Numbered from the stretch's first letter, positions 39,872 through 50,197 are shown. The stretch is DNA of 64,000 bases from Breviolum minutum Mf 1.05b.01 (GCA_000507305.1 DF239016.1:124001-188000), one strand, 5' to 3'. A program made the numbers and translations. The notes: generated from the sequence alone by a model not told the origin.

Positions 39872-40291
39872 TAATGGAATAAAACAAGGTTGTTTTTTGT
39901 GTTCGTGGCTCATGTTGATCATTGGTGATGTTTTTTTTCCCACCAAGCTGGCCTTCAAGACTGGGTCAACCTACCCCTTCATGACTGGGTCAAATGGCTA
40001 TTTCACCATTTCCATCCATAAAGAAATGGGTTGTTTGGAGTTCCAGGTATATATCTATGTTTTTTAATTATAACCCCATTTTAAAAAACCATCGGCTCGG
40101 GGCGCACCGGAAGGATCCCGGGATCCCTCATATTCGCGATAAGGAGAAAGTGTCGGACTCCAAGTTGGACAAGAAATCTCTTCCGAAATCTGATGCAGGT
40201 GTGGTCGTTAAAAATGCCCTGGTAGTAGTCCAACCGGCCTTATAAGGTTTTAGTGGCGGTTGGGAGGAGTTTTACCCATTTTTTTCAAGTA
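39872..40291. other. no supportable gene; family I end fragment
   Basis: GTTGTTTGGAGTTCCAGG (family I right end) lies at 40030-40047. After it, a frame containing GAHRKDPGIPHIRDKEKVSD and SKLDKKSLPKSDAGVVVKNA ends at 40245. It is lysine-rich and could be an exon. Confidence 0.35.
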
Positions 40292-40421
40292 CAAGGTGGG
40301 CCCCCTGCCAGTTATAACTGGGTTTATAACTCCTATAACTAGGGCTATAAGAACAGTTAGCCATTCATAAGGCCATTTATAGGGGTTATAACTCCATTTA
40401 TAACTGCTAGGGCCCACCTTG
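40292..40421. mobile_element. family K element (K1), best copy
   Basis: TA-CAAGGTGGGCCCCC to GGGCCCACCTTG-TA. Inner blocks GTTATAACTGGG, TTATAACTCC and TAAGGCCATTTATAGGGG alternate in both senses. Confidence 0.85.
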
Positions 40422-40672
40422 TAGGGATTTTATCATCCAAAATGAAGCATCATGTTCTAAATGGTGGTTGGCTTGCAAGGGTTTGGGCTGAATGTGTCCG
40501 ACGACGTCAAGACATGACGAGTCGAGTCGGTGTCTGTTGGTGCTTTCAAAGAATCTTAAGGATTGTAGGATTCTTAAGAAAAAAGGGGGTGCAGAATATA
40601 GAACAACTACCTAGATGGTGGTTTCAGAGACTTTACATATACCCCAATGTCCCTGTAAATGATGTTTAGGTT

Positions 40673-40795
40673 TAGGTGGTGTTTTACCCAATAGATGTTA
40701 GTTTATTCACACCCAAAAACTTGGGGCGGGGAAGATGTACAAGTCATTTTGGCTCGCGCCATTTTCTTTCAAAGGGGTGAAGAACCACCAATTAG
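40673..40795. mobile_element. family A element (A8), diverged
   Basis: TTAGGTGGTGTTTTACCC to GGGGTGAAGAACCACCAATTAG. The GTCATTTTGGCTCGCG inside aligns with the normal A loop. Confidence 0.65.
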
Positions 40796-41084
40796 AATTT
40801 ATGGAATTTGGTTTTGTGGTGATGATTTTGAACAGAATTTTTGAAACTTGGATTCATCAGAGCTTGACGTTCATCGCTCACAAATTGTCCAGCCATTTCA
40901 TACGTCAAAATGCCCCCCTATAACAGTGATTGACTTTCTTGGCGGATTGTTCTGGTTCTGGTAACAGGTGGTAGGTCGTATTTAACAAAGCAGCATGTGC
41001 CAACATAGAAAATCAAAGATTGATCAGAAGATCAGGTTTGAGATCCCTAAGCACGTCGTCAAAGTCTCAGTATCAAAAATCACT

Positions 41085-41213
41085 GGCGCCGCTACCAGTT
41101 ATAAGTAGGGGCCCATAACTCCACTTCTAAGGGCTACAACCCCCAGTGACCCATTTATAAGGCCATTTATTGAAGGTTATAACCCCATTTATAACTAATA
41201 GGGGCCCACCTTG
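41085..41213. mobile_element. family K element (K2)
   Basis: Left end degraded (CGCTACCAGTTATAAG); right end AGGGGCCCACCTTG-TA intact. Confidence 0.75.
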
Positions 41214-41340
41214 TAGGTTCCATGTTTCGACGAATTTTCGATGTTATCCAGGATTTGGAACCCATGAACTGGGTTGTTTTGATAAGAGGGCCTTCTTTTG
41301 TGGTAAAGTCAGGCACCAGAGTACGTACATCTCTCCCTAA

Positions 41341-41480
41341 CCCATAGGATCCATGTATGGTATATGTAATTAAAATTTGCCATACCCCATAGGATCCATG
41401 GGACTGGTATGTTTACTAACATTTACCATAAAAATCAACCATTCATGTAGGTGAATATACCATAAATCCATGGATGATAT
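41341..41480. mobile_element. two adjacent family D elements (D14), first truncated
   Basis: CCCATAGGATCCATGTATGG starts a copy cut at about 41382. A second starts CCCCATAGGATCCATGGGAC and ends AATCCATGGATGATATT. Confidence 0.75.
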
Positions 41481-41781
41481 TTGGTACAGATCAACTAAAG
41501 ATTTAGGTAAACATACCGTTTCGTCCTGTTTGACTTTCCTGCGCAGGCCGGGAGTTCCCGCCGCCGGCAGATGGCCTGAATGCCAAGATTGGAGCGCAGA
41601 TGCAGCAGTTGATACGCTTCTTGACTCGACGCACTGAAATGGGGATTTTTGTGACTTAAGGGGAATTTGTGAAGAAGAAACATGGTGTTTACCGTTTTTT
41701 TGTGTGTCGAAATGTGCATGGAAATGGAAATGAACAAGGAAAATATAATGCTGGAAATATTTTTTGTATACACACATATCA
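41481..41781. other. GC-rich ambiguous stretch
   Basis: 41525-41640 is open in several frames on both strands (for example NAKIGAQMQQLIRFLTRR on plus, RSNLGIQAICRRRELPAC on minus), so no call is made. Confidence 0.35.
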
Positions 41782-41892
41782 ATGGATTTGTGTTTTCAGG
41801 TGATATTTGTTCTTTCTATCAGGGCAAAAAGCGCGACTAAATCATGAGTTTGGTGCGGTCTTTTCTGAACATCTTACAGTAAGCAAATCTAA
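41782..41892. mobile_element. family J element (J7)
   Basis: AATGGATTTGTGTTTTCAGGTG to GTAAGCAAATCTAAG; abuts G6 through its TA. Confidence 0.65.
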
Positions 41893-41895
41893 GTA

Positions 41896-42003
41896 CACCC
41901 ACCAAAAAAACAACATAGCATCTAAAAATAGGCCTCCCCAAAAGGAAAGGATAGTCTTCCAAACATCAAATTTTCAGGTGCAGGCTGTTTGTTTCAGGGA
42001 GGG
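41896..42003. mobile_element. family G element (G6)
   Basis: CACCCACCAAAAAAACAACATAG to GTTTGTTTCAGGGAGGG, TA on both sides. Confidence 0.75.
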
Positions 42004-42046
42004 TATATACCCCTCCAGCTTCCAGTTTTTTTCCCATGCATTTGGT

Positions 42047-42200
42047 GCTTGGAGGATCATATCCCAGTTGGTAAGTACTTAGTACTTACCCCCATTTATA
42101 AGCCATAAAAAAGCAGATTGGAAGCGGAACGACCCTACTTAGGTTACTTATTGACCATGGTTTTTAACCACTTACGAGTCATGAGATGATTATCCTAGCA
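42047..42200. mobile_element. family B element (B12)
   Basis: GCTTGGAGGATCATATCCCAG to GAGATGATTATCCTAGC; both arms carry an AT insertion (CATATCCC / GATTATCC). Confidence 0.75.
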
Positions 42201-42529
42201 ACCCTCCAAATCTTCAGAAAAGACTTGGCCTTTAAAAAGATGGGCAGCAAAGAAAAAAAACTGACACCAAACGGAAAATGAACCGCGAAAAAGCCGAACC
42301 CTTGGCTGCACACGGGTTTTTCGGGTTTTTAGGGTGAAGATTCACCCCTTCATATGGAAAATGGGTGGCCAGTGGGCCCCTATAGCCATGGACCCTATCA
42401 GCTGAGAATTTTTGGTGGATGATTTCATGTGATTTTCCTTTTTCGATATACTGATTTTTGGTGGTTGGCGGTGCCGTTCGTTTTCCTGGCTGTTTCCCAT
42501 CCCAATGTATACTGAAACTATGCTGCGGA
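42201..42529. other. no supportable gene
   Basis: Only a minus frame (42342-42584) without motifs. Confidence 0.45.
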
Positions 42530-42600
42530 CATATTTGAGCAATGAAATATATCTGGTTGTATATTTTCTAGCTGGTGATTTCATCCCATCTGAAAAATAC
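42530..42600. repeat. family L left-end fragment (L7)
   Basis: TTGAGCAATGAAATATATCTGG; the distal part is lost. Confidence 0.5.
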
Positions 42601-42844
42601 TAGTCAAATTGGATATAATTGGATCAATTGCCCAAGTTTAGGGGTAAAAATCAAACATGTTTGAAACCACCACCTAGTAAAAAAATAGGGCATCATACTA
42701 CCCAAATATATATGGGACATTTTTTACACACCACCAGGATCCAAGGATCACATACCGACCAACCAGTACACATGGTGGTTTTTCATGTTGATTCACCAGG
42801 ATGAAATGGGCAAAAAAACACACCTTAAACGAATCTAGAGATAT

Positions 42845-42955
42845 GGGTGTTTCCTTCAATGGTGGTACCCCCGAAAACACCCTAAAGTGATCATTTTGAG
42901 TGGTAAAAACCATGGTTACAATGGTTGTTGGGTACCAGCATTTTAGGAAACATCC
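42845..42955. mobile_element. family E element (E6)
   Basis: GGGTGTTTCCTTCAATGGTGG to TTAGGAAACATCC, flanked by ATAT (42841-42844, 42956-42959). Confidence 0.9.
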
Positions 42956-43100
42956 ATATGTTGGACATTATAACACACCATGATCCAAGGATCCGGGTTG
43001 ATGTCATCAACAAACTAGGGTGGTTCGGTTCGTTTTAAAGGTCAGCTGGATTTCCAAAGGGAAACAAGAGGCGTCATTAAAGCACCAGGAATTCATACCT

Positions 43101-43203
43101 GGCTGGTGGCAACTCAAATATGTTTTATTTTCACCCTTACTTGGGGAAGATTTGCATTTTTTTTCGGAGCATAGTTTTCAGATGCGTTGAAATCACCGGC
43201 TGG
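43101..43203. mobile_element. family A element (A9)
   Basis: GGCTGGTGGCAACTCAAATATG to GTTGAAATCACCGGCTGG; both ends carry GCTGG/CTGG in place of CTAGG. Confidence 0.7.
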
Positions 43204-43361
43204 AAAATATACAACCAGATACCTGAAAAATACTCCTTGGAAAAGGAGAAACATCGACCTAAACCACCATCAACTTGGGTTTCCAGCCGTTAATTTTCCA
43301 GGCTGTTACACAACTCTTACATTAGCAATGTCAAAAAAAAACCTGGTTGTCTACGTTGTTT

Positions 43362-43463
43362 TGTGGGGAATTATCAAACCATTATAAATATTACAAGGAT
43401 CCCTAGAAACCAACCAGTATAATGGAATTTTAAAGTAATTTTCGGGTGGTTTTTCGTGGCTCA
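43362..43463. repeat. family L right half (L8)
   Basis: CAAACCATTATAAATATTACAAGG, CCAACCAGTATAATGG and terminal TTTTTCGTGGCTC. Confidence 0.6.
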
Positions 43464-43553
43464 CACATTTTCAGTGGGGTACTTCGAAGTCGAAGTCTCC
43501 ATCCCCCCTCCAAGATGCCGTGGTTTCAACCAACCAACCCACCCACCACCACT

Positions 43554-43676
43554 TGACTCGACGACCCGAAGCCAACGACGAGCGAAGGCTGTAATCCGAC
43601 TCTGAAGCCTCAAGCGTTGGTCGAAGATGATTGGCCAAGTGACAAATCAGAGGTCGAGGCGGCCATCGGTCGCGGA
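43554..43676 (+). CDS. exon-like GC-rich frame
   Basis: After a TGA the frame reads LDDPKPTTSEGCNPTLKPQA and VEDDWPSDKSEVEAAIGRG to TGA. Acidic and low in aromatic residues. A 124-codon minus frame (43471-43845) overlaps completely and is the main alternative. No family is recognised. Confidence 0.32.
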
Positions 43677-44075
43677 TGAACTCCCCACGAAATTCCCTGG
43701 CGGAATCAATGGATGGGGTGTGAAAAATTTGGGGGTGCCGAATTTTCAACACAAAACACCATCTAACTTGTAGGGTTCCAAGCTTCAATTCAAAAACTTT
43801 TTGGGGGGAAGATGCTGGCTGGCAGGAGTTCTTGGTTGATAACACGACAATTTTTGGGGGATTATGTAATATCTTAAGTAGGAAAAGTCAAGTGTGTTTT
43901 TTTTTCATGGAATGAAATGGCTGAGTAAGTAATACAACTTTTGCAAAATGGTTTTGAAACCAAACCAGTAGAATTCGAGATAATTTTTGTTTAGAATTAC
44001 ATTCCAGTAAAATAAAGTATGGTTTCCAGATTTCGTTCCGATCGGCACATCGTAGTAGTTGCCCAAGGGTTTTTA

Positions 44076-44185
44076 CTGGAAGTTTAACAGTTCGCCCCTG
44101 AACGTTTGCCGGATCACAGAAGGAAAGGCTTGTCTTCCAGCCATCATGGCTTTCAGGAGTTGTTCTTGTTTAAACTTCAGGGGTG
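44076..44185. mobile_element. family G element (G7), GAAGTTTAAC subtype
   Basis: TACTGGAAGTTTAACAG to TTTAAACTTCAGGGGTG-TA. Confidence 0.65.
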
Positions 44186-44470
44186 TAAGTTCGGTGTAAG
44201 TATTATTTCTCACCTTGTTTTTAGATATTTAGATGTTAATTGAATCTATTCAAAAGGTGTACATGAAATGGAGGTAATCTTGGGGAGCTATGAAAATCAG
44301 TTGATTTTTTTTCCATGTCTGGTTGATCCTTTCTCTTACGCAGCTTCTGTCAAAAGCACGGAAGATTTGCTATGGCTAGTCAACCGGCTTCCCCCGAAAC
44401 GATTCATAGCCGGGAAGTGTTTTTCCAGCCGGGTTTTCAATTTTTTTGGGGAAACCCAATCCCAAATACT

Positions 44471-44537
44471 CCCATGATATGGAAGATTTACCTACATTTA
44501 CCATAAATTTATGATAAATGTACGTAGGTAAATGGGT
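44471..44537. mobile_element. family D short element (D15)
   Basis: CCCATGATATGGAAGATTTACC with CTACATTTACCATAAATTT and TAAATGTACGTAGGTAAATGGG. The outer arms are shortened. Confidence 0.65.
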
Positions 44538-44747
44538 TCATAAGGCTGGCTACTTCGGAAAAGTGTACGTGAAGTGGGGGTACGGGTCGCCTATAGATTT
44601 GAATGTAGGTGATTGATCGCCCCTCAAAACATGAGGATCGCTGGAAAAAACCACCTAATTTTTCATAAGGGGATACTAATCGACTCAAATGGTTGCGTTT
44701 TCATTGTCATGTTAGTTAAACCATGGAGTATACTGTAGTTTTCATGA

Positions 44748-44863
44748 CTTGGATTTGTTTAAGGTGATTATTTACGGATTGTACTATTGGATTCGTCACC
44801 ATTAAACCACTATTTGGGAGAATATGTTTGGAAGTATTTCCAAAAATATAGAAGCAAATCTAC
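44748..44863. mobile_element. family J element (J8)
   Basis: CTTGGATTTGTTTAAGGTGAT to AGAAGCAAATCTAC. Confidence 0.75.
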
Positions 44864-45068
44864 TTTACAAGTAGGTACTTTCGGACTCTTGGAAATGATA
44901 TCAATTGAATCATTTAACAAAATAAAAATTGCGTCATTTACCCAAGGTTATCAAATTTGATTTGTTGGCCATTAACGAAACCTTAAAGTAATATCTCAAA
45001 AAAGAACCCTTAGCCCCGAGTTTTAACGTTATAACTACCGTAAAGTTCCAACAAAGCTTAGGAAAAAA

Positions 45069-45498
45069 ATGCCAAATGCATTGGAAAAAATGCCAAACTC
45101 CAGGAATGAGGCTCTAAAGCTCCAAGGGCGTTGCCTACGGGCTCCTCCTGAGTTTTCAATGGTGGCATTCACCAGCGGGGGTCAGCGGACAGAAAGACAA
45201 GGTGCCCGAAAGATCAACGAGTTGAGGCGCCGAAAGCTCAAATCCAGTTGAGCTGCTCCATGGCAACTCCAGACGTCGCCTTCAAACGTGGAAGGCACTG
45301 GTGAGAACCTCGGTTGGCTTTGCGGCTGTCATGCCTTTGCTGGGTAGGTACAAGGCAGACCGTGTCGCAGTCCACCGGATTGAGTCATGCGGGTTGGAGG
45401 TGCCCAACCAGGGCTTCGGAGTGGGTTTTGTACCGCACGCGTTACAACTGAAGGCGAAAGACCTGGCTGAGGGGAACGTCGCAGCGGGCCCGTCGTAA
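45069..45498 (+). pseudogene. frame-shifted coding remnant
   Basis: Frame 45069-45251 (ATG) has a protein-like C-terminal half (SGGQRTERQGARKINELRRR, then KLKSS and TGA). The +1 phase, open from 45226, reads VELLHGNSRRRLQTWKALV, then GFAAVMPLLGRYKADRVAVH and VPNQGFGVGFVPHALQLKAK to TAA at 45498. The overlap of 26 bases lets the two join by a single-base change near 45245. GC content is clearly above the flanks, as expected for former coding DNA. The product would be basic and helical at first. No family is recognised. Confidence 0.42.
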
Positions 45499-45500
45499 GG

Positions 45501-45560
45501 AATGGGATATTTACCATATCAACTGGTCTTCTCGCCGGAAATCTCTGAACCATCAACAGT
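45501..45560. repeat. family F right half (F5)
   Basis: ATATTTACCATATCAACTGG to ACCATCAACAG-TA. Confidence 0.65.
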
Positions 45561-45564
45561 ATTA

Positions 45565-45645
45565 CCTATAGGATCCATGGGACTGGTATATTTACCTACA
45601 TTTACCATAAAAATCAACCAAATGTAGGTAAATATACCATACACA
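45565..45645. mobile_element. family D element (D16), right end lost
   Basis: CCTATAGGATCCATGGGACTGG and the full TTTACCTACATTTACCATAA core; cut after ATATACCATACACA. Confidence 0.75.
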
Positions 45646-45921
45646 CTTCCTTTTGGCGCTTCCTTTTCTTTTGGGCCAGTCAACAGGGACGGTAAACTCC
45701 CACATTATGGCTGGTCAGCCTACCCCCAGAAACAATTGAGGGCAGCTGTTAACCACTTGGTTTTCCCTTGAGGCCGGCTGTTCAACCCAGCTATTTCATT
45801 GGGTGAGGGTGGGGGAGGGGGACATGGGATGGGGGAGTATACGTTGACTAGCCATGAACTGATGAACTGTTAAACATGTTGGACTTGAATTAAACACTGG
45901 GGGTTATATTATTTCTTTGAA

Positions 45922-46036
45922 CCTGAAACATCCATTTATAAATGGTTGTTTCAATTGGATGATTCCAATGCTTTACATGAAAAATTGCTCTGAATCACCA
46001 AACATCCATTAAAAAGATTGGTGTTTGGAGTTCCAG
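45922..46036. mobile_element. family I element (I2), inverted
   Basis: CCTGAAACATCCATTTATAAATGG to GTGTTTGGAGTTCCAGG with GATTCCAATGCTTTACATG in the loop. Bases 45646-45921 hold nothing recognisable. Confidence 0.7.
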
Positions 46037-46231
46037 GTGGGGTTTATATCATATCTCATTTAAAACTAGTGGGGCCCCGGGCCCCTGCCCTTGCTTGTGG
46101 CTCATATTGCAGGCGCCTCTTTCAACGGAAGAGCAACTCACTGCGGTGGAAGCGCAACCTTACGAGCATTTCTCCGCGCCATTCGAAGACATTGAAGAAG
46201 AGATTAAGATGGTGTCTTTGTTAGAAAAAAC

Positions 46232-46330
46232 CTAGGTGGTGGCCTCATTTTTTTTATTTTCACCCCTATCTGGGGAAGATTTCCTATTTGACTAATATTT
46301 TTCAAAGGGGTTGGTTCAACCACTAACTAG
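46232..46330. mobile_element. family A element (A10)
   Basis: CTAGGTGGTGGCCTCATTT to GGTTGGTTCAACCACTAACTAG. Confidence 0.8.
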
Positions 46331-46510
46331 CAACACAAAAAAAACGTATCAACAGGGAATAGTGCACCCTTTCTTTTTGGCGGGGCTTTGCTTGTACAAG
46401 TTCTAGGGGCTGAATTTCCACGGTAATTAGAAGATGGCAACCCAAAAAAAAACAGATCCAGCTTCAATTGCTGCAAAAATTTTGTTCCAAGTGCAAGCAA
46501 CTAAAGTAGT

Positions 46511-46614
46511 CTAGGTGGTGGCAACTCAAATATTTTTCATTGTTCATCCCGAAAATTGGGGAAATGATCCATTTATGACTAATATTGTTCAATTGGGTTG
46601 AAACCACCACCTAG
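46511..46614. mobile_element. family A element (A11)
   Basis: CTAGGTGGTGGCAACTCAAAT to GGTTGAAACCACCACCTAG, a near-perfect terminal palindrome. Confidence 0.85.
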
Positions 46615-46751
46615 TCAGTGTTGCCAATGTTATGAAAACCAATTTAGCAAAAGGTTCAAATCCCAACGCTAGCAGCGAACGTTTAGAATAACGTTTGGGA
46701 TGACATGTACAGGTTTGGAGGGGGCGGCGAAAAAAAAAAAATACTACTTTT

Positions 46752-46866
46752 CTGGGATTTGTTTGAGGTGATTTTTGACGGATTGTGCCATAGGATTCAT
46801 CACCATTAAAGCATCATCTGGGAGAATATTTGATGACTTTCTCCAAGCATCTTAAGCAAATCCAAG
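46752..46866. mobile_element. family J element (J9)
   Basis: CTGGGATTTGTTTGAGGTGATT to TAAGCAAATCCAAG. TACTTT occurs just outside both ends. Confidence 0.75.
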
Positions 46867-47156
46867 TACTTTGTATGTTTTTTTTTTCCGGGAAACTCTT
46901 ACATATCCCCTAGCCATTCACTTTTGAGTCGATGATATTCCTTCTCTGCAGATGGGATATTGACTCGTGTTCCCTAGGAAGTACTTCTTGGCAGTGTTTT
47001 TTTTCCGGGAAGCCTCCTTTTTCAGGCCATTCCAAAAAAAAACGCGTTTTTGGGCGGAAATTGTTCGATGGGATTCCTGTCCAGCGGGGGGATCCGATTC
47101 CGATAATCTTCCACTGATGTTTTTTTTTCAAAATCATTCCCTTTCAAAAATTCCCC
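46867..47156. other. no supportable gene
   Basis: Overlapping frames on both strands (46910-47137 minus, 46932-47117 and 46967-47167 plus) cannot be distinguished. Confidence 0.4.
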
Positions 47157-47275
47157 TACTGGGATGATGTCCATGGTACTTTGTAAATGAGTTATATCCC
47201 CTACATACGTAGGTTGGATACATCCCGTAACTAGGTTCTGAACCAACTTACCTAACTTCCATGGACACCCTAGTA
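47157..47275. mobile_element. family C element (C11), CCATGG subtype
   Basis: TA-CTGGGATGATGTCCATGG to TTCCATGGACACCCTAG-TA. Confidence 0.75.
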
Positions 47276-47360
47276 CTACCAAACACTCAATGTACCAGAC
47301 GAGTCGAAGTGAAAATTCACCAGCCAAGGATTTTTAAATGTATTTCATGTAAACTCATTC

Positions 47361-47446
47361 ATATTCACCTAAGGACCTACATGAATAGTTGATTTTTATG
47401 CGATCAATTAGTAGGTGAATATACCAGTCACATGGATCCTGTGAGG
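47361..47446. mobile_element. family D element (D17), diverged
   Basis: ATATTCACCTAAGGACCTACATG, AGTAGGTGAATATACCAGTC and CATGGATCCTGTGAGG. Confidence 0.55.
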
Positions 47447-47490
47447 TATGGTCTATTTTTCCTACTAGTTGATCGAATGTTGATCGATCC

Positions 47491-47660
47491 ACTTGGAGGA
47501 TCATCCCACTTAGCAGGGGTAGTTGGTACCCCCCCATTTGGATGTTTCCAAAAATAGGGGTACCCCCAAATCATCCATTTTAATAGGGTTTTCCCTTATA
47601 AACCATCCATTTTGGGGTACCACTATTTTCGGAAACACCCATTTATCAGCCATCTAAATA
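47491..47660. mobile_element. family B left half (B20) split by E7
   Basis: CTTGGAGGATCATCCCACTTAG and GGTACCCCCCATTT precede E7; ATTTATCAGCCAT resumes after it, matching the B consensus ACCCCCATTTATAAGCCAT. Confidence 0.75.
47540..47640. mobile_element. family E element (E7), nested in B20
   Basis: GGATGTTTCCAAAAATAGGGG to TTTTCGGAAACACCC, flanked by ATTT (47536-47539, 47641-47644). Confidence 0.9.
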
Positions 47661-48009
47661 AACCATCTCCTTTAGGGTTCTTTTGGCAACAAGGCTCCCA
47701 GGAATTGGCGACTTATATGCCAGTGCTGAGGTCTAAACTCTCCCCATTTTTTCCAAAAAAAGGGGATAGTCATCAACATCATCAACCCAATTCCGCAGGG
47801 GTTTATATACACATGTTTAAAGGATTCCCCTTTTAAAAGGTGGGAACAAGTCATCCCATGCCCCAAAAAATAGGGAGTGAATCGATCGACCCATGGAACG
47901 ATGAAATGTTCCTCCCAGGATGACAGCCAGGGAGCTGACAGTGAAAATGGCTTGAAGGCCAGGGAAGCTGAGAAGCTGGGAAGGACCTGTAGGATCCATC
48001 CCCCTTATA
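47661..48009. other. no supportable gene
   Basis: Minus frames 47672-47866 and 47817-48041 lack motifs. Confidence 0.45.
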
Positions 48010-48240
48010 ACTGGATGTCCCGTTGGGTGTGTTAGGATCAATGGTTACTGTAGGATCAGTGGGTTATTTCACCTATTTATAAATGGGATATATGTATATG
48101 GGTTATAGATAGCAAATGGTTAGGTTCAATGGGTTATAACAACCCTAATATATATATATATCCCTAATTTATAAGTAGGTTATATATAGCCCATTGATCC
48201 TAACCATGTAGATCCTAACTTCCAACAGGACATCCAAGTA
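48010..48240. mobile_element. family C element (C8), doubled length
   Basis: CTGGATGTCCCGTTGGGTG to TTCCAACAGGACATCCAAG-TA. At 231 bp it is about twice the family length. The inner unit (TAGGATCAATGG / GGGTTATAAC / ATATATGG) occurs repeatedly. Confidence 0.75.
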
Positions 48241-48250
48241 AGGGCTGGGC

Positions 48251-48431
48251 TATCTTGGAGGATGGGGAGGATCGAGCCCCAGGATTCGCCCAAGTAGTTA
48301 GGGCGTAACCACCCCCATGCAAATAAGCCATAAATTTCGGCCATTTAGAAAGGGAACAACCCCAGTTATGGGACAAAAACGATCACCATGGTTATTAACA
48401 ACTTACAAGTCATGGGATGATCCTCCAAGTA
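48251..48431. mobile_element. family B element (B13)
   Basis: TATCTTGGAGGATGGGGAGG to TGGGATGATCCTCCAAG-TA; left arm mutated. Confidence 0.75.
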
Positions 48432-48688
48432 TTTCCTGAGGGAGTGTGACGTTTGGGGGGTTTTAGGGTGGGCCCCTTCAACTGTTCATGATTTTTTCGG
48501 TGCGAACTGTAAGTTTCAGGGAGGGTACTTGGAGGATGTCCCGCATCACTTAGGATTGGTGGTTGGTTAAGGGGAGTGAACCTCAAGCCATGTAGGAGTA
48601 GACGAGCACCCTACTGAAAGGTGACGAAAACCCATCACCATGGTCCGGGTTCACCACCATGTAACAGTGGATTAAAAATCTATTCATA

Positions 48689-48797
48689 CTGTTGATGGAA
48701 GATATCCTACACCAGTTGATATGTACTGTAGTTTATCCCTTTATTTACATGGTTTTATACATCCCAGGTGGTTGTTTGGGATTTCTTCCATCAACAG
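48689..48797. mobile_element. family F element (F4)
   Basis: CTGTTGATGGAAGATATCCTAC to GATTTCTTCCATCAACAG, TA on both sides. Confidence 0.9.
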
Positions 48798-48956
48798 TAT
48801 CTCTAGTTTTCGACTGTTACAGGTTGGGGGGTGGCATGAGATGATCCTCCCATTGGCTCCCCAAGTTTCACCAAGGGAACTTAAGGGGCCGTACGTTACC
48901 AACGGAAAAACCCACCGGAAACAAATGGGATTATTATCCCAAGGATCCATGTATAG

Positions 48957-49020
48957 CTAGGTGGTGGTTTCAAATATTTGTTATTTTCGCCCCTATTTGG
49001 GGAAATGATCCAATTTTGAC
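48957..49020. mobile_element. family A left half (A12)
   Basis: CTAGGTGGTGGTTTCAAATA to GATCCAATTTTGAC, then cut precisely where family M sequence begins. Confidence 0.75.
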
Positions 49021-49122
49021 GTCCTAAGGAAAGGATTTCCCCTATAATCCTATGACCTGGGGATGGGATGTTTCGACCATCAATCCTACGAGAAATCGGG
49101 AGGGGTCTGGATTCTTAGGGTG
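49019..49122. repeat. family M repeat (M4)
   Basis: GTCCTAAGGAAAGGATTTCC, GGGATGTTTCGACCATCAATCC and GGGAGGGGTCTGGATTCTTAGG. Confidence 0.7.
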
Positions 49123-49137
49123 TAGTTTACTCAGTGA

Positions 49138-49259
49138 CTTGTATTTAAGAGTTTTAGGTGATCGTTTTGAGGATTTCACTGTGGTGAATCACCATTTTTC
49201 ACCACCCTTTTGGGAGTATGTTTTACTTGTTGCTCATCATGAAGCAAGCAAATCCAAGT
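49138..49259. mobile_element. family J element (J10)
   Basis: CTTGTATTTAAGAGTTTTAGG to AAGCAAGCAAATCCAAG with ATCACCATTTTTCACCACCC. Confidence 0.75.
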
Positions 49260-49440
49260 AGGGCATACTGTAGTTTGCATCAGCGAACAAAAGCATGTGG
49301 GTTGTTTCGGTTTGGGATGAAATCGTATCCTTTGTTCTAGAGGAATTGTGACACTCGCGAAAAGCTGAGAATCCCGAATAGTGAGCAGTGAACCAAAACC
49401 CCTGGGAAAATGTCCTACAAAAAAAGGGGATGAAATACTA

Positions 49441-49541
49441 GCTGGAACGCCTTTTGTGTCCTATTTTTGTTAGGCAACAACATACCCCTAAAACCAGCAA
49501 CCAGGCCGCCTTAAAAATAGGGCGTTCCTTGGCTTTCCAGG
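49441..49541. mobile_element. family H element (H4), inverted orientation
   Basis: GCTGGAACGCCTTTTGTGTCC to TCCTTGGCTTTCCAGG, TA on both sides. Confidence 0.85.
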
Positions 49542-49753
49542 TACATTTCATTTGGGTTGATTTTTATGGGTGTTGAATTAGTAGGTATGCCTATGCCAAT
49601 CCCAATCATGGATGGAGGCACTGTGGGGAAGCTCCCTGGAAGTCCAGTTGGCCACCATTTTTTAGTCTATAGGGGTGGTTTCCGAGTTTCACCATGATTT
49701 ATAGGTAGGGGTTTATTATCATCTTCCAAAAGGAGTTCCCACCATTTTTAAAA

Positions 49754-50056
49754 ATGGTGGCGGGTCGACTTCCCAGGGGTTCAGGTCAGGTTGGCTTTTT
49801 CGGGTGTTCACCCACCACCTTGGCACGTGACCCAAAATTTGATCCAAGGCCAGAGGTAGAGCCACTTCCGACCAGGCGGAACTCGGAGCGGGGAAAAGGT
49901 TGGTTGGTCGGAATCCAATGGAGAGTCGATCTGGGAGGATATGTCCGGATGGTTTCCCTGCTGGAAGGAACTTTGATAATTGAATATATTATAAATGTAT
50001 ATATAGAGAGAGAGAGGATCAACGGTCATGAACTTGTGATTTTCAATGAGTTATAG
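49754..50056 (+). CDS. weak hypothetical frame, 100 codons
   Basis: Non-ATG start. The middle (DPKFDPRPEVEPLPTRRNSE, then GWLVGIQWRVDLGGYVRMV) looks protein-like. The tail runs through a (GA)n tract. Minus frames overlap. No family is recognised. Confidence 0.28.
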   Translation: MVAGRLPRGSGQVGFFGCSPTTLARDPKFDPRPEVEPLPTRRNSERGKGWLVGIQWRVDLGGYVRMVSLLEGTLIIEYIINVYIERERINGHELVIFNEL

Positions 50057-50197
50057 TGGGCTTGGCATTGTTTCTGCTTACTATAGACGGTTTGTCATCC
50101 TACGTTCCAACGGCGGGGATAACCTGCCAAGTACCGGTTCCAATTCTTTGGTGACATTGTTCAATAAACACTTCCATACCCTCAAAGTCGTTTGGTA

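Noticed and set aside
40745-40765. Possible relic of the dinoflagellate spliced leader (GTCATTTTGGCTCGCG)
   Set aside because: It aligns base for base with the normal loop of a family A element, so the resemblance is accidental.
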